From: JBBQHM01 sp038323965
GTDB lineage: Bacteria > Verrucomicrobiota > Verrucomicrobiia > Chthoniobacterales > UBA10450
Reading direction: 5' to 3'
Assembly: GCA_038323965.1 (NCBI GenBank)
Contig: JBBQHM010000101.1
Location: 1-7,901 of the forward strand
DNA: 7,901 nt
A program made the position numbers and the translations under genes. The notes below the pieces were generated by a model, which was given only the letters and a program-made list of their open reading frames with translations, had not been told where the DNA came from and did no database searches. Shown one piece after another: positions 1 through 6,715 of the stretch (within the stretch, counting starts at the first letter, position 1; each line of letters opens with the position of its first letter).

Positions 1-1719
1 ACCGATCTGCCTGATCCACACGCGCGGCCAATGATCGCGAGCCCAACCGTGAGTGACGATGTCGACGCAACGGCAACGCAGTTAAACGGTATCTACGCCA
101 GTAACTGGAGCGCCCTTCCGCTCGATCCAGCCGGCGGCGGCGCTTACGTCAAAGGCGTCCAGCGCTATTACATTCACTTCGAGAACAAAGGAACCGTCGC
201 CGTCACGAATAAGCGCTTCGACGTTCCTCTTCCGCCCGAAACGCTTTTTTACCGCGCCGCCTTTGTCTCGCTGCCAGCGACGGACGAGAAGGGCCAGGAC
301 GGAATGTTGCCCGGCACCGTTCTATTGCCCGCCGCGGTCCCGGCCGGCTTCGGTATCACCGCGCCCTCTTTTCTGACGAACGGCACGGTCGCATTCACGT
401 TCTCGCAAATTCCGGCAAGCTACAGCGGCGATGTGATGATCGAGATTATCATTCCGAGTTCCGTCATCAAACCAGCCGCCTCGGCTGTGGGCGACAACAC
501 CACCCCGCTGACATTTGTCGATAACACCGCGCCCGGCGCCAAAGCATACGCTGCCGCCGCCCCAGTCGGCGCCGCCAGCACGGGTCGTAACACGCTTAGC
601 TTCACGCCGATCGCGGACGCTACGCGTGTGCCCCAAATCGGCGTCGAGAAATTTGTAAAAGGTCCGATCATCGCCGGCCAGAACTTCACGGTGACATTCG
701 TGTTCTTTAACTACGGCGACGCGGAAGTGCGACATGGACAAATGCTCATGATCAGGCCCACTAACTCTACTTTCGTCAGCGAAACACATTCCGTCGCCGG
801 TAGCTCCATCTTCGCGACCGACGCCAGTAGCCTGGTTCTTTTTATTGATACATTGGCCCCACACACGGCAGGCGCGATTACCCTGACCTTCAATGCCAGC
901 GGACCAGTCGGCTCGATCGTGAACGACGAAAACGCCAATGGCACTCGCAGCTACTTCCATTGCGAGTACGCCGCTTTTCTCGACACGGCGCCGATTAGCG
1001 CCGCGATCGAAGGCAGTCCGTTAATTCCGAAGCCGCAGTCCGTGCAGGTCAGCATCGCGGGCCATCCGCTGAACCAATACCTCTTTAATGGCGGCGACGT
1101 TTTCGTCGTCGATCTCGGCGGCGGCAAAATCGTTGCGTCTGGTGCGGGGAACATCGTCGCCCAAGGCGGAGGCAATCTAATCAGCAACGATGGCGGTAGC
1201 ATTGTCGCTCAGGGAGCCGGTAATGCGATTCCGATCGGTGTCACCGACGGCGCTTCCTTGCTCTCAAACACCGCCGCGATTGTTGCGCAAGGCGCGGGGA
1301 ATATCTTCGTGCCGAATGGCAGCACCATTGTCGCACAAGGAGCAGGAAATCTGCTTGCCGCTGGCGGCGGAGCGATCGTCGCTCAGGGCGGTGACAATAT
1401 CGTCGCACAAGGCGGTGGCTATATCGTCGCACAAGGCGGCGGGAACATCGTCGCCACAGGCGGCGGGAATATCTTTGGCACCGGAGCCGGTAATATTGTC
1501 GCCCAAGGTGGTGGCAATATTGTGGCCCAAGGCGGCGGCAACATTGTCGCTACGGGCGGCGGCAATATTGTTGCTTCAGGCGGCGGCAACATTGTCGCTA
1601 CAGGCGGCGGCAACATCCTTGCTTCGCGCCCTGCCTCGTCCTCGCTGATCTCGACGCCGCGCAGCAGTATCGTCGCGACAGGTGGCGGGAACATCGTTGC
1701 AACTGGCGGCGGGAACTAG
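1..1719 (+). CDS. Secreted/surface-type protein with DUF11-like domains and C-terminal GGGNIVA(Q/T) octapeptide repeats (5' partial)
   Basis: The frame is open from base 1, and the first internal ATG (31) is not followed by a signal peptide, so the true N-terminus probably lies upstream of the window. Two stretches (about nt 160-470 and 630-930) have the beta-strand-rich, Asn/Gly-turn pattern of DUF11/CARDB-like sandwiches. The second contains 'VEKFVKGPIIAGQNFTVTF', typical of such a repeat start. From nt 1117 to the stop the protein is almost entirely octapeptide repeats, consensus G-G-G-N-I-V-A-(Q/T/S). These are interrupted by a non-repeat insert at about 1222-1284 and by a Ser/Pro/Arg-rich insert at about 1624-1665. 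The chain ends in mid-repeat (GGGN-stop), with no sorting signal, autotransporter barrel or PEP-CTERM anchor. The repeats resemble beta-solenoid formers (Asn ladder) but lack the Asp pattern of RTX calcium repeats. An extracellular structural or adhesive role is inferred. The exact family is not recognised. Confidence 0.85.
   Translation, partial: TDLPDPHARPMIASPTVSDDVDATATQLNGIYASNWSALPLDPAGGGAYVKGVQRYYIHFENKGTVAVTNKRFDVPLPPETLFYRAAFVSLPATDEKGQDGMLPGTVLLPAAVPAGFGITAPSFLTNGTVAFTFSQIPASYSGDVMIEIIIPSSVIKPAASAVGDNTTPLTFVDNTAPGAKAYAAAAPVGAASTGRNTLSFTPIADATRVPQIGVEKFVKGPIIAGQNFTVTFVFFNYGDAEVRHGQMLMIRPTNSTFVSETHSVAGSSIFATDASSLVLFIDTLAPHTAGAITLTFNASGPVGSIVNDENANGTRSYFHCEYAAFLDTAPISAAIEGSPLIPKPQSVQVSIAGHPLNQYLFNGGDVFVVDLGGGKIVASGAGNIVAQGGGNLISNDGGSIVAQGAGNAIPIGVTDGASLLSNTAAIVAQGAGNIFVPNGSTIVAQGAGNLLAAGGGAIVAQGGDNIVAQGGGYIVAQGGGNIVATGGGNIFGTGAGNIVAQGGGNIVAQGGGNIVATGGGNIVASGGGNIVATGGGNILASRPASSSLISTPRSSIVATGGGNIVATGGGN
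1117..1716 (+). repeat. In-frame 24-bp tandem repeats encoding GGGNIVA(Q/T)
   Basis: The 600 bases encode about 20 octapeptide units, with DNA consensus near ggcggcggcaacattgtcgc plus a variable codon for Gln, Thr or Ser. The 5' units are more diverged (GAGNAIPI, NGSTIVAQ, GAGNLLAA). The units from about 1386 to 1620 are most alike in DNA as well as protein, suggesting recent expansion there. The period is a multiple of three, so unit gain or loss changes protein length without breaking the frame. The repeats also create long shadow frames on both strands, which are not genes. Confidence 0.92.
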
Positions 1720-1726
1720 TCGGATT

Positions 1727-1760
1727 AAGCCCCAGCCGCGTTCGATCCGCGGCTGCGCTT
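1727..1760 (+). terminator. Possible terminator hairpin after the repeat protein
   Basis: CAGCCGCG (1733-1740) and CGCGGCTG (1748-1755) form a perfect 8-bp stem with a 7-base loop. Outer AAGC (1727-1730) and GCTT (1757-1760) can extend it past a small internal loop. The following sequence (gcgtctttcg) has only a short T tract, so it is a weak intrinsic terminator or simply a 3'-end stabilising hairpin. Confidence 0.45.
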
Positions 1761-1794
1761 GCGTCTTTCGTAGCATTGGGTTCCGCTGTGCGGA

Positions 1795-2412
1795 TTGAAA
1801 CTTAGCGCCCTGAACGAGTTTACGCCGGCCGAACTGCGCCAGCTCCGCGTGCTGAAAACGCCTGCGGGCATCCAGCGTTTCCTCGATGGTTGCGAGTATC
1901 ATCTTGCGGAAACTGTTTGGTCGCCGCGCAAGGTTTTACGCACGCGCACGGCACATTGTCTCGAAGGCGCGATCTTTGCCGCTGCCGCGTTGCGCGTCCT
2001 CGGCTATCCGCCACTCATCTGGGACCTCGAGGCGGAGAACGATACCGATCACGTTCTCGCGCTGTTTAAAGTTGGTCAATGCTGGGGGGCGCTCGCCACT
2101 TCAAACTACGTCGGTTGCCGTTATCGCGAGCCGGTTTACCGCACGCTGCGCGAGCTCGCGATGAGTTACTTCAATATCTACTTCAACCCGCGCGGCCAGC
2201 GCACCCTGCGCCGCTATTCCCAACCCGTGAATCTTTCGCGCTTCGATCAACTCCATTGGATGACGGCGGAGAAAAGCATTTGGTACATTCCGGACTACCT
2301 TTGCGACATCCCGCACAAGGCGTTAGTCACTCCCGCGATGGTGAAACAACTAACCAGGATTGATCCACGCACGCGCGTCGCGGAGCTAACGGGACATAAG
2401 ACCAGGAAATGA
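1795..2412 (+). CDS. Transglutaminase-like superfamily protein
   Basis: This 205-residue cytoplasmic-looking protein has no signal peptide. The pattern fits a transglutaminase/cysteine-protease-like fold. Cys55 sits in 'TAHCLEGAIFAAAALRVLGY' at the start of a helix, and His86 is in 'DTDHVLALF'. Residues around Asn104 ('GALATSNY') could supply the third member of a Cys-His-Asn/Asp triad. This is read from the motif spacing and is not proof of activity. An in-frame TAG at 1771 limits the start. No in-frame ATG exists before the middle of the protein, so TTG at 1795 is the best choice (CTG 1786 and GTG 1849 are alternatives). It ends in an ATGA overlap with the next gene, implying translational coupling to that exported protein. 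Substrate unknown. It could be a peptidase, an amidase-type enzyme or an inactive binding relative. Confidence 0.82.
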   Translation: MKLSALNEFTPAELRQLRVLKTPAGIQRFLDGCEYHLAETVWSPRKVLRTRTAHCLEGAIFAAAALRVLGYPPLIWDLEAENDTDHVLALFKVGQCWGALATSNYVGCRYREPVYRTLRELAMSYFNIYFNPRGQRTLRRYSQPVNLSRFDQLHWMTAEKSIWYIPDYLCDIPHKALVTPAMVKQLTRIDPRTRVAELTGHKTRK

Positions 2413-2867
2413 GACTGCTCCTTCCACTCTTCGCGATCGTGATGACCAGCCTGCCGCTGCTGGCCCAGGATTTGGTGCCCAAGGCTTTGCCCGTCGCCAC
2501 GGTATCGCCCACCCCTCGATTCATCCCGGGCGACAAGGAAATGACCGCCTCGTTTTCCGATGCGGCGAGCGGCGAACCAAAGCTCACTTTCCCCAGCCGG
2601 ACGGAGAAACTCTACGCGCAATGGCGCGGGCTCCATCTGCCGGACGAAGCGAAGATTCGCTGCGTCTGGATCGCCGAGAATGTCGGCGATATCGCTGAAC
2701 CCAACTACACCATCGATGAAGCGAAGACCACCGCGAGCAAGCCGGATGCTTATGGTTCATTCGCCTTGTCGCGTCCGGAAGATGGATGGGCGCCCGGCGA
2801 TTATCGCGCAGAGTTCTACGTGAACGATAAACTCACGGCCACCGTGCGCATCAAGATTACGGAATAG
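2409..2867 (+). CDS. Small exported protein of unknown function, homologous to the C-terminal domain of the convergent gene
   Basis: This 152-residue protein has a clear Sec signal peptide (MRLLLPLFAIVMTSLPLLA, cleavage probably after Ala19). Residues 20-44 form a Pro-rich linker, and 45-152 form a beta-rich domain. That domain carries the landmarks 'W-x-G' (72-74), 'KIRCVW' (82-87) and 'YRAEFY' (132-137), then 'TVRI' (145-148). The same landmarks in the same order end the minus-strand protein at 2868-3884, so the two are homologous there. The start ATG overlaps the upstream stop (ATGA), and aggaa lies directly before it. The stop codon TAG abuts the stop of the convergent gene with no spacer. 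Function is unknown. A periplasmic or outer-membrane-facing binding domain is inferred from the signal peptide only. Confidence 0.85.
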   Translation: MRLLLPLFAIVMTSLPLLAQDLVPKALPVATVSPTPRFIPGDKEMTASFSDAASGEPKLTFPSRTEKLYAQWRGLHLPDEAKIRCVWIAENVGDIAEPNYTIDEAKTTASKPDAYGSFALSRPEDGWAPGDYRAEFYVNDKLTATVRIKITE

Positions 2868-3884
2868 TCAGCGCCCGATCGTAAAGCGGACCGTATCGGC
2901 GAGCTCACTGCCTGCGTAAAACTCCGCCCGGTATTTACCCTGCGGCCAGCTCCGGCCGGATGCTACGAAGGTGAAGGTGCCGGAGTCAGTCGCTTCCTTC
3001 GCATTAATCGATAACTCGATCTTCCTGCCATCACCCTCCGCGGTAATGACGCAGCGGATTTTGTCCTCTTTCTTCAGTGAGTCGCCCTGCCAGGTCGCAA
3101 AAATATTCTTCACGTCGGCCTTGAAAGTCATGGTCGGCTGACCATTGGCAGAAGTCGCGAGCGAACCATGCAGTAACCGCGCCTGTGCTGGAGCAGTAGT
3201 TACTTGCGGGCGAGCCGCAATCCTGGGCTTCTCCGTGAGCTCGAGCGTAATGCGCTGGATCAGTCTGTCGGTCTTCGGCTGCGTCATCAAGGTCGCGATC
3301 TTAACGAAACCTATGCCGGAAACAAACCATCGGTCCTCCACTACTCTGGGCAGGCCGTCCTGGGTGATTTTCAAATGAAACGCGGTGAATTTTCCCGCCG
3401 GCACTTCGACCTCTTCAATGCCCAGAACCTCGATATGTTGCTCAGTGTTCGCGTCACCGGCTTTGCCTTTGTAATCAAAGACGTCTCCCGCCTGCGGCGG
3501 AAATTTTAGGAGTACTTCGGGAGGAGTCAGCTTGTAGATTTCGCCGCCGGCCGGCGATCTGGCCATGATCCGAAGTCCATCACTGCGGGCGGTGATGAAT
3601 TCAGTGAGCTGCACCGCGCCCTGGCGATGCATCTCGAGGCGCACCGTCTCGACGCCGTCAATCTTTTCGCCCGCCGCGACATGCATCGAGAGCGGCATCC
3701 TCAATTTCCCATCGGCGTCGGCCCTGGTATTCGCATCCGCGGAATGGACGCCAGTCCCAAACTCCTGGGTCATCTGGTAGGGCCAGGTCGTGCCGATGGC
3801 GGTCGGGAATTCGCCCTTCGCCCAGGCGGAGGAGACCGCCCAAGCCCCGCAAAAAACGATCGCTGTTTGAATCCACCCTCGCAT
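2868..3884 (-). CDS. Exported DUF3108-like protein with duplicated C-terminal domain
   Basis: This 338-residue protein has a signal peptide (cleavage likely after Ala22, 'SSAWA|KG'). Residues about 23-215 have the look of DUF3108/TapB-like periplasmic beta domains: 'GTTWPYQM' near the start, 'LLKFPPQAGDVFDYKG' in the middle, 'EEVEVPAGKFTAFHL' and 'WFVSGIGFVKI'. The family assignment is by eye. After a Pro/Ala-rich linker (about 220-236), residues 239-338 repeat the domain of the convergent gene ('KIRCV' 275-279, 'YRAEFY' 318-323, 'TVRF' 331-334). The start at 3884 is the only ATG giving the signal peptide, and only a weak GGA precedes it. Transcription probably starts in the 63-base gap shared with the divergent lipoprotein gene. 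The role is unknown. The domain types suggest a structural or binding protein of the periplasm. Confidence 0.85.
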   Translation of the reverse strand: MRGWIQTAIVFCGAWAVSSAWAKGEFPTAIGTTWPYQMTQEFGTGVHSADANTRADADGKLRMPLSMHVAAGEKIDGVETVRLEMHRQGAVQLTEFITARSDGLRIMARSPAGGEIYKLTPPEVLLKFPPQAGDVFDYKGKAGDANTEQHIEVLGIEEVEVPAGKFTAFHLKITQDGLPRVVEDRWFVSGIGFVKIATLMTQPKTDRLIQRITLELTEKPRIAARPQVTTAPAQARLLHGSLATSANGQPTMTFKADVKNIFATWQGDSLKKEDKIRCVITAEGDGRKIELSINAKEATDSGTFTFVASGRSWPQGKYRAEFYAGSELADTVRFTIGR

Positions 3885-3947
3885 TCCGACCAGCTACCAC
3901 GAATATTTCTGAATCCAAAACCGCGCCCCGCCGCATCCCACCTGCAG
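3885..3947. promoter_or_regulatory. Divergent intergenic region between exported protein and GIN-domain lipoprotein
   Basis: The two start codons point away from each other across 63 bases, so promoters for both must lie here or inside the opposite coding region. An AT-rich patch (3901-3920) stands out from its GC-rich flanks, but I cannot assign confident -35/-10 boxes. Neither start has a convincing Shine-Dalgarno sequence. Confidence 0.4.
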
Positions 3948-4607
3948 ATGAACGCTTCCAAGAACCGATCCGCCCTTTTCGCCCTCGTCCTTGCTGCCGC
4001 CTTGTTCGCAAGTTGCGACAGCTCCGCCATTCGCGGTAATCACGACATCACCACCGAGCAGCGTCCCACTTCCGACTTCACCACGGTGACGGCGACCGGC
4101 GCATTTCAGGTGGAATGGAAAGCCGGCCCGCCGTCGGTCAGCATCACCACCGATTCTAATCTGCAGGAGCGTATCAAAGTTACCAATCGCGGGGAGGAAC
4201 TGCGCCTGAGTTATCATGGAAGCATACGTCCCACCAACAGGCTCAAAGCCGTGGTCTCGAGCCCCGCCTTAACCAGTAGTAAGCTGACCGGGGCTTGCCG
4301 GTTAATTGCCACCCATCTCACGGGCGACACCTTTGCCATCGAAACCGCCGGAGCGACTCGCGTGAACCTCGATGGGAACGTGACTCACCTGCTGGCCGAC
4401 ATGACCGGCGCCAGCAACCTGCAGGCCGGCGAACTCAACACCAGCACCGCCGAAATGTCGCTCACTGGCGCTGCCCGCGCGGACGTTACCGTCTCAGAAT
4501 CACTTCACGTCAGCATCGCGGGCGCTGGCAAAGTAACTTACGGCGGCGAACCGAAGACCATCGAGAAAAGTATTAGTGGGGCCGGCCGCGTCTCACGCCG
4601 CGATTAG
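3948..4607 (+). CDS. Lipoprotein with GIN/DUF2807 (putative auto-transporter adhesin head) domain
   Basis: The open frame extends upstream, but the ATG at 3948 gives a proper lipoprotein signal: basic MNASKNR, a hydrophobic core, then 'LFASC' with lipidated Cys23 (a slightly loose lipobox with Phe at -3). The upstream extension would overlap the minus-strand gene and bury the signal. The mature part is a GIN (DUF2807) right-handed beta-helix type domain. 'DFTTVTATGAFQVEWKAGPPSVSITTDSNLQERIKVTNRGEELRLSY' is the typical opening. It is followed by recurrent turns 'LTGACR', 'ETAGATRV', 'MTGASNL', 'LTGAARA', 'IAGAGKV', 'ISGAGRV'. Length (219 aa) is usual for the family. It is anchored in an envelope membrane and of unknown function. 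Asp at +2 would mean inner-membrane retention by the E. coli rule, which may not hold here. It is monocistronic in appearance. Confidence 0.9.
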   Translation: MNASKNRSALFALVLAAALFASCDSSAIRGNHDITTEQRPTSDFTTVTATGAFQVEWKAGPPSVSITTDSNLQERIKVTNRGEELRLSYHGSIRPTNRLKAVVSSPALTSSKLTGACRLIATHLTGDTFAIETAGATRVNLDGNVTHLLADMTGASNLQAGELNTSTAEMSLTGAARADVTVSESLHVSIAGAGKVTYGGEPKTIEKSISGAGRVSRRD

Positions 4608-4728
4608 TTTCACTTCCGCCCCATAAAACGACGGCCGCCGCGCGCTTCGTCCACGGTGGTGCAGCTCTTTGCGCGGAAGCTTGCCGCATTGCTCCGCGTC
4701 AGTATTCTCGCTGCGTGATTCCGCCGCG

Positions 4729-5082
4729 ATGAACGTTCTGCTCTTTCGGACAGCTGCCGCGCTCTGCTTCATTGCCGTCGCCCTCGGTGCCTTTGGCGCA
4801 CATGCGCTGCGCGCGAAATTGAATGCGTCCGGCTTCGCCAGTGCGTGGGATAAGGCCGTTCTCTACCAATTTCTGCACGCGCTCGCACTTCTCTTTCTCG
4901 CGCTCCACCACACTGCAAATCGCGGGGCTTCTCTTCTCTTTATCGCGGGCATTGTTCTCTTCAGCGGTAGCCTCTACGCCATGTCCCTGACCAACGTCCG
5001 CGCGCTCGGCGCGATCACACCGCTGGGCGGGCTTTGCTTCCTCGCCGGCTGGGCCTGGCTCGTCATCGCTCCACCTAAATAA
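4729..5082 (+). CDS. DUF423 family small integral membrane protein (YgdD-like)
   Basis: This 117-residue protein has four predicted membrane helices (about 4-24, 44-61, 68-86, 93-113). DUF423 hallmarks are present in order: 'ALGAFGAHALRAKL' (18-31), 'YQFLHALALL' (46-55), 'LFSGSLYAM' (77-85) and 'GAITPLGGLCFLAGW' (94-108). I chose ATG 4729 over an in-frame TTG at 4669 because family members begin directly with the first helix. The longer form adds a non-conserved Ser-rich leader. No Shine-Dalgarno is visible (context ttccgccgcg). It lies 45 bases before the MscS-type gene on the same strand and could be co-transcribed. The preceding 121 bases (4608-4728) show no gene and no clear terminator. 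The biochemical function of this family is not established. Confidence 0.92.
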   Translation: MNVLLFRTAAALCFIAVALGAFGAHALRAKLNASGFASAWDKAVLYQFLHALALLFLALHHTANRGASLLFIAGIVLFSGSLYAMSLTNVRALGAITPLGGLCFLAGWAWLVIAPPK

Positions 5083-5127
5083 CGCGCAGGCTTGTCGGCA
5101 AGGCGCCCACGCCTAATACTCCGCCCG

Positions 5128-6633
5128 ATGTTCCATCTCCTCCCGGAAACTGAGAGAGCCGCCGCCACCGTCGGTGCGTTCGTCGGAACATTCTTCGCCA
5201 CCCTCGCCATCGGGCGATTGCTGAAACGTCGCGCCGGCGTCGCCCTCGGCCTGCTCTACCAGCTTTTCTGTCTCACGCTCGCCTTCTACGCCGCGATCGC
5301 TGCCTGGGGCGTGCACGCCAGCTGGCGTAATCACATCGGCGCGCTCCTCGCGCTTCTCAGCACCGTCGTGGTCGTCGCGCTGGTAAATCGCTACGTCTGG
5401 GATTTTTACTTCGAGAAACGCCGGCGCATCCCGATTCCCCACCTCCTGCGCGAGACCATCGCGCTGCTTATTTTTCTTATCGCGCTCGTTCTCGTTCTCA
5501 GCATCGGCTACCACGCCGAGGCGGAGTTGAAGGGCCTGCTCGCCGGCTCCGGCGTCGCCGCCATCATCATCGGTTTCGCCGCGCAAAGTGTCCTGGGGAA
5601 TATCGCCGCCGGCATCGCCCTGCAGATCAACCGTCCCTATCGCGTCGGTGACTGGCTCCGCGTCGGCGATAACTACGGCGAAGTGATGGAGATCAACTGG
5701 CGCTCCACCCGGCTCCGCACCAACGATACCATCTACCTCGATATTCCTAACGCCGAAATCGCGCGCCAGACCATCATCAACCTGCACTACCCGACCAGTC
5801 TGCACGCCATGCGCTTACGGATCGGCGTCGACTATAATAGCCCGCCGAATAGCGTTAAGGAAGCGCTCCTGCGCGCGGCCGACGATGCCGAAGGGGTGGT
5901 GAAGTCGCCCGCGCCCAAAGTGTTCATGGTCGATTTCGGAGATCACGCCGTCATCTACGAGATTAAGTATTACATCGACGACCACGCCGCCTTTAACGAG
6001 ATAAGCGACGCTCTCCGCACCAACGTCTGGTACGAGTTAAAGCGCGAACGGATTACCATCCCCTTCCCCATCCGTACTTTGCAGATCGATCGCCGCAAAT
6101 CGGACGACGGGCGCACCCAACAAAACGAAGCGCTGCGGATCCTACAGCGCGACCCGCTCTTCCAATGCCTCTCCGACTCCCAACTCACCACCCTGCTCAC
6201 CCAGAGCGAGTACGATTACTATGGTAGTAGCGAACGCATCATCGAGGAAAGCGCGCAGGGCCAGAGTATGTTTGTGCTCCTGCGCGGCAACGCCCAGGTC
6301 ACGGTAGATAAGAACGGCGCACCCATCCGCGTGGGAGTGCTGCGGGCGGGAGATTGCTTTGGCGAAATGTCATTGCTGACGGGCGAGAAACGCACCGCCA
6401 CCGTCCGCGCCGAGGGCGATTGCTACGTCCTCGAGATTGGCAAACCGGTCATGGGCGAAGTCATCCGCGAATCGCCCGCCTGCCTCGAGCAACTCAGCGC
6501 GCTCCTGGCCAGGCGCCGCATGGAAAACGAAGGCATCATTCGCGAAGCCAGCGCCGGCGACCGCAACGGCAACACCGAGCGCGAGTACAGCGACACCTTC
6601 CTGCGCAAACTACGCTCCTTCTTCGAACTATGA
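5128..6633 (+). CDS. MscS-type mechanosensitive channel with C-terminal cyclic-nucleotide-binding domain
   Basis: This is a 501-residue protein from ATG 5128 (a TTG at 5092 would add 12 residues with no helix or motif). Membrane segments lie at about 12-30, 38-62, 70-90 and 110-128, then the MscS pore helix at about 136-166 ('GLLAGSGVAAIIIGFAAQSVLGNIAAGIAL', shown here only as far as 20-residue pieces GLLAGSGVAAIIIGF and AAQSVLGNIAAGIAL). The cytoplasmic beta domain follows ('RPYRVGDWLRVGD', 'INWRSTRLRTNDTIYLDIPNAEI'), then the alpha/beta cage to about 320. Residues about 345-465 are a cNMP-binding fold. Its phosphate-binding cassette is F411-G-E-M-S-L-L-T-G-E-K-R-T-A-T-V426, with the key Glu413 and Arg422 intact. 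The channel is in the cytoplasmic membrane and should pass ions or osmolytes under tension, perhaps gated or tuned by cAMP/cGMP. It belongs to the bCNG-like branch of MscS proteins. No Shine-Dalgarno is seen. A TAATAC (5114-5119) sits where a -10 box would give a near-leaderless mRNA. Confidence 0.93.
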   Translation: MFHLLPETERAAATVGAFVGTFFATLAIGRLLKRRAGVALGLLYQLFCLTLAFYAAIAAWGVHASWRNHIGALLALLSTVVVVALVNRYVWDFYFEKRRRIPIPHLLRETIALLIFLIALVLVLSIGYHAEAELKGLLAGSGVAAIIIGFAAQSVLGNIAAGIALQINRPYRVGDWLRVGDNYGEVMEINWRSTRLRTNDTIYLDIPNAEIARQTIINLHYPTSLHAMRLRIGVDYNSPPNSVKEALLRAADDAEGVVKSPAPKVFMVDFGDHAVIYEIKYYIDDHAAFNEISDALRTNVWYELKRERITIPFPIRTLQIDRRKSDDGRTQQNEALRILQRDPLFQCLSDSQLTTLLTQSEYDYYGSSERIIEESAQGQSMFVLLRGNAQVTVDKNGAPIRVGVLRAGDCFGEMSLLTGEKRTATVRAEGDCYVLEIGKPVMGEVIRESPACLEQLSALLARRRMENEGIIREASAGDRNGNTEREYSDTFLRKLRSFFEL

Positions 6634-6666
6634 GCGCGCTAAGCGATCGCTGCAGGAATAGACGCG

Positions 6667-6694
6667 AAAATCCCGCCTTCAAAGCCGGGATTTT
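6667..6694 (+). terminator. Rho-independent terminator after the MscS-type gene
   Basis: AAAATCCCG (6667-6675) pairs perfectly with CGGGATTTT (6686-6694) around a 10-base loop. The 3' arm ends in TTTT followed by a pyrimidine stretch (cctct). It lies 33 bases after the stop codon and just 14 bases before the cassette boundary at 6709. The A/T ends make it potentially bidirectional. Confidence 0.85.
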
Positions 6695-6708
6695 CCTCTC
6701 GAATACTC

Positions 6709-6715
6709 GTTAGGT
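6709..6715 (+). other. Integron core site (R' box, GTTAGGT) at 5' boundary of first gene cassette
   Basis: GTTAGGT matches the GTTRRRY consensus of integron recombination sites, with cleavage expected between G6709 and T6710. It is followed after two bases by the ATG of the cassette ORF, the usual tight spacing. No complete attC and no recognisable intI or attI lies upstream. This could be an attI-type site, a worn-down attC or a secondary GTT target used for insertion. Confidence 0.65.

Noticed and set aside
1117..1716. RTX calcium-binding repeats or a CRISPR array
   Set aside because: The units lack the GGxGxDxUx Asp pattern. The repeats are contiguous coding octapeptides without spacers, so neither class fits.
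1190..1902. Several long open frames on both strands across the glycine-repeat region
   Set aside because: They arise from the 24-base repeat read in other frames (Pro-Pro-rich or Ser/Ala-rich translations) and have no independent domains or start signals.
3627..3947. N-terminal extension of the GIN-domain lipoprotein
   Set aside because: It overlaps the minus-strand signal-peptide gene, has no recognisable domain, and would bury the lipoprotein signal that starts at 3948.
5113..5805. 230-codon minus-strand open frame under the channel gene
   Set aside because: It is antisense to the conserved MscS membrane and pore region, with Asp/Glu/Gly/Arg-rich composition typical of shadow frames in GC-rich DNA.
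6642..6651. AGCGATCGCT palindrome containing the cyanobacterial HIP1 octamer
   Set aside because: It is a single copy in a GC-rich window. HIP1 is meaningful only when highly repeated, and nothing else suggests a cyanobacterium.
6640..6715. A second full attC upstream of the first cassette
   Set aside because: The left arm offers only GCTAAGC-like sequence, which does not fit RYYYAAC. The only strong pairing is the AAAATCCCG terminator stem, with no L-type arms or bulge pattern.
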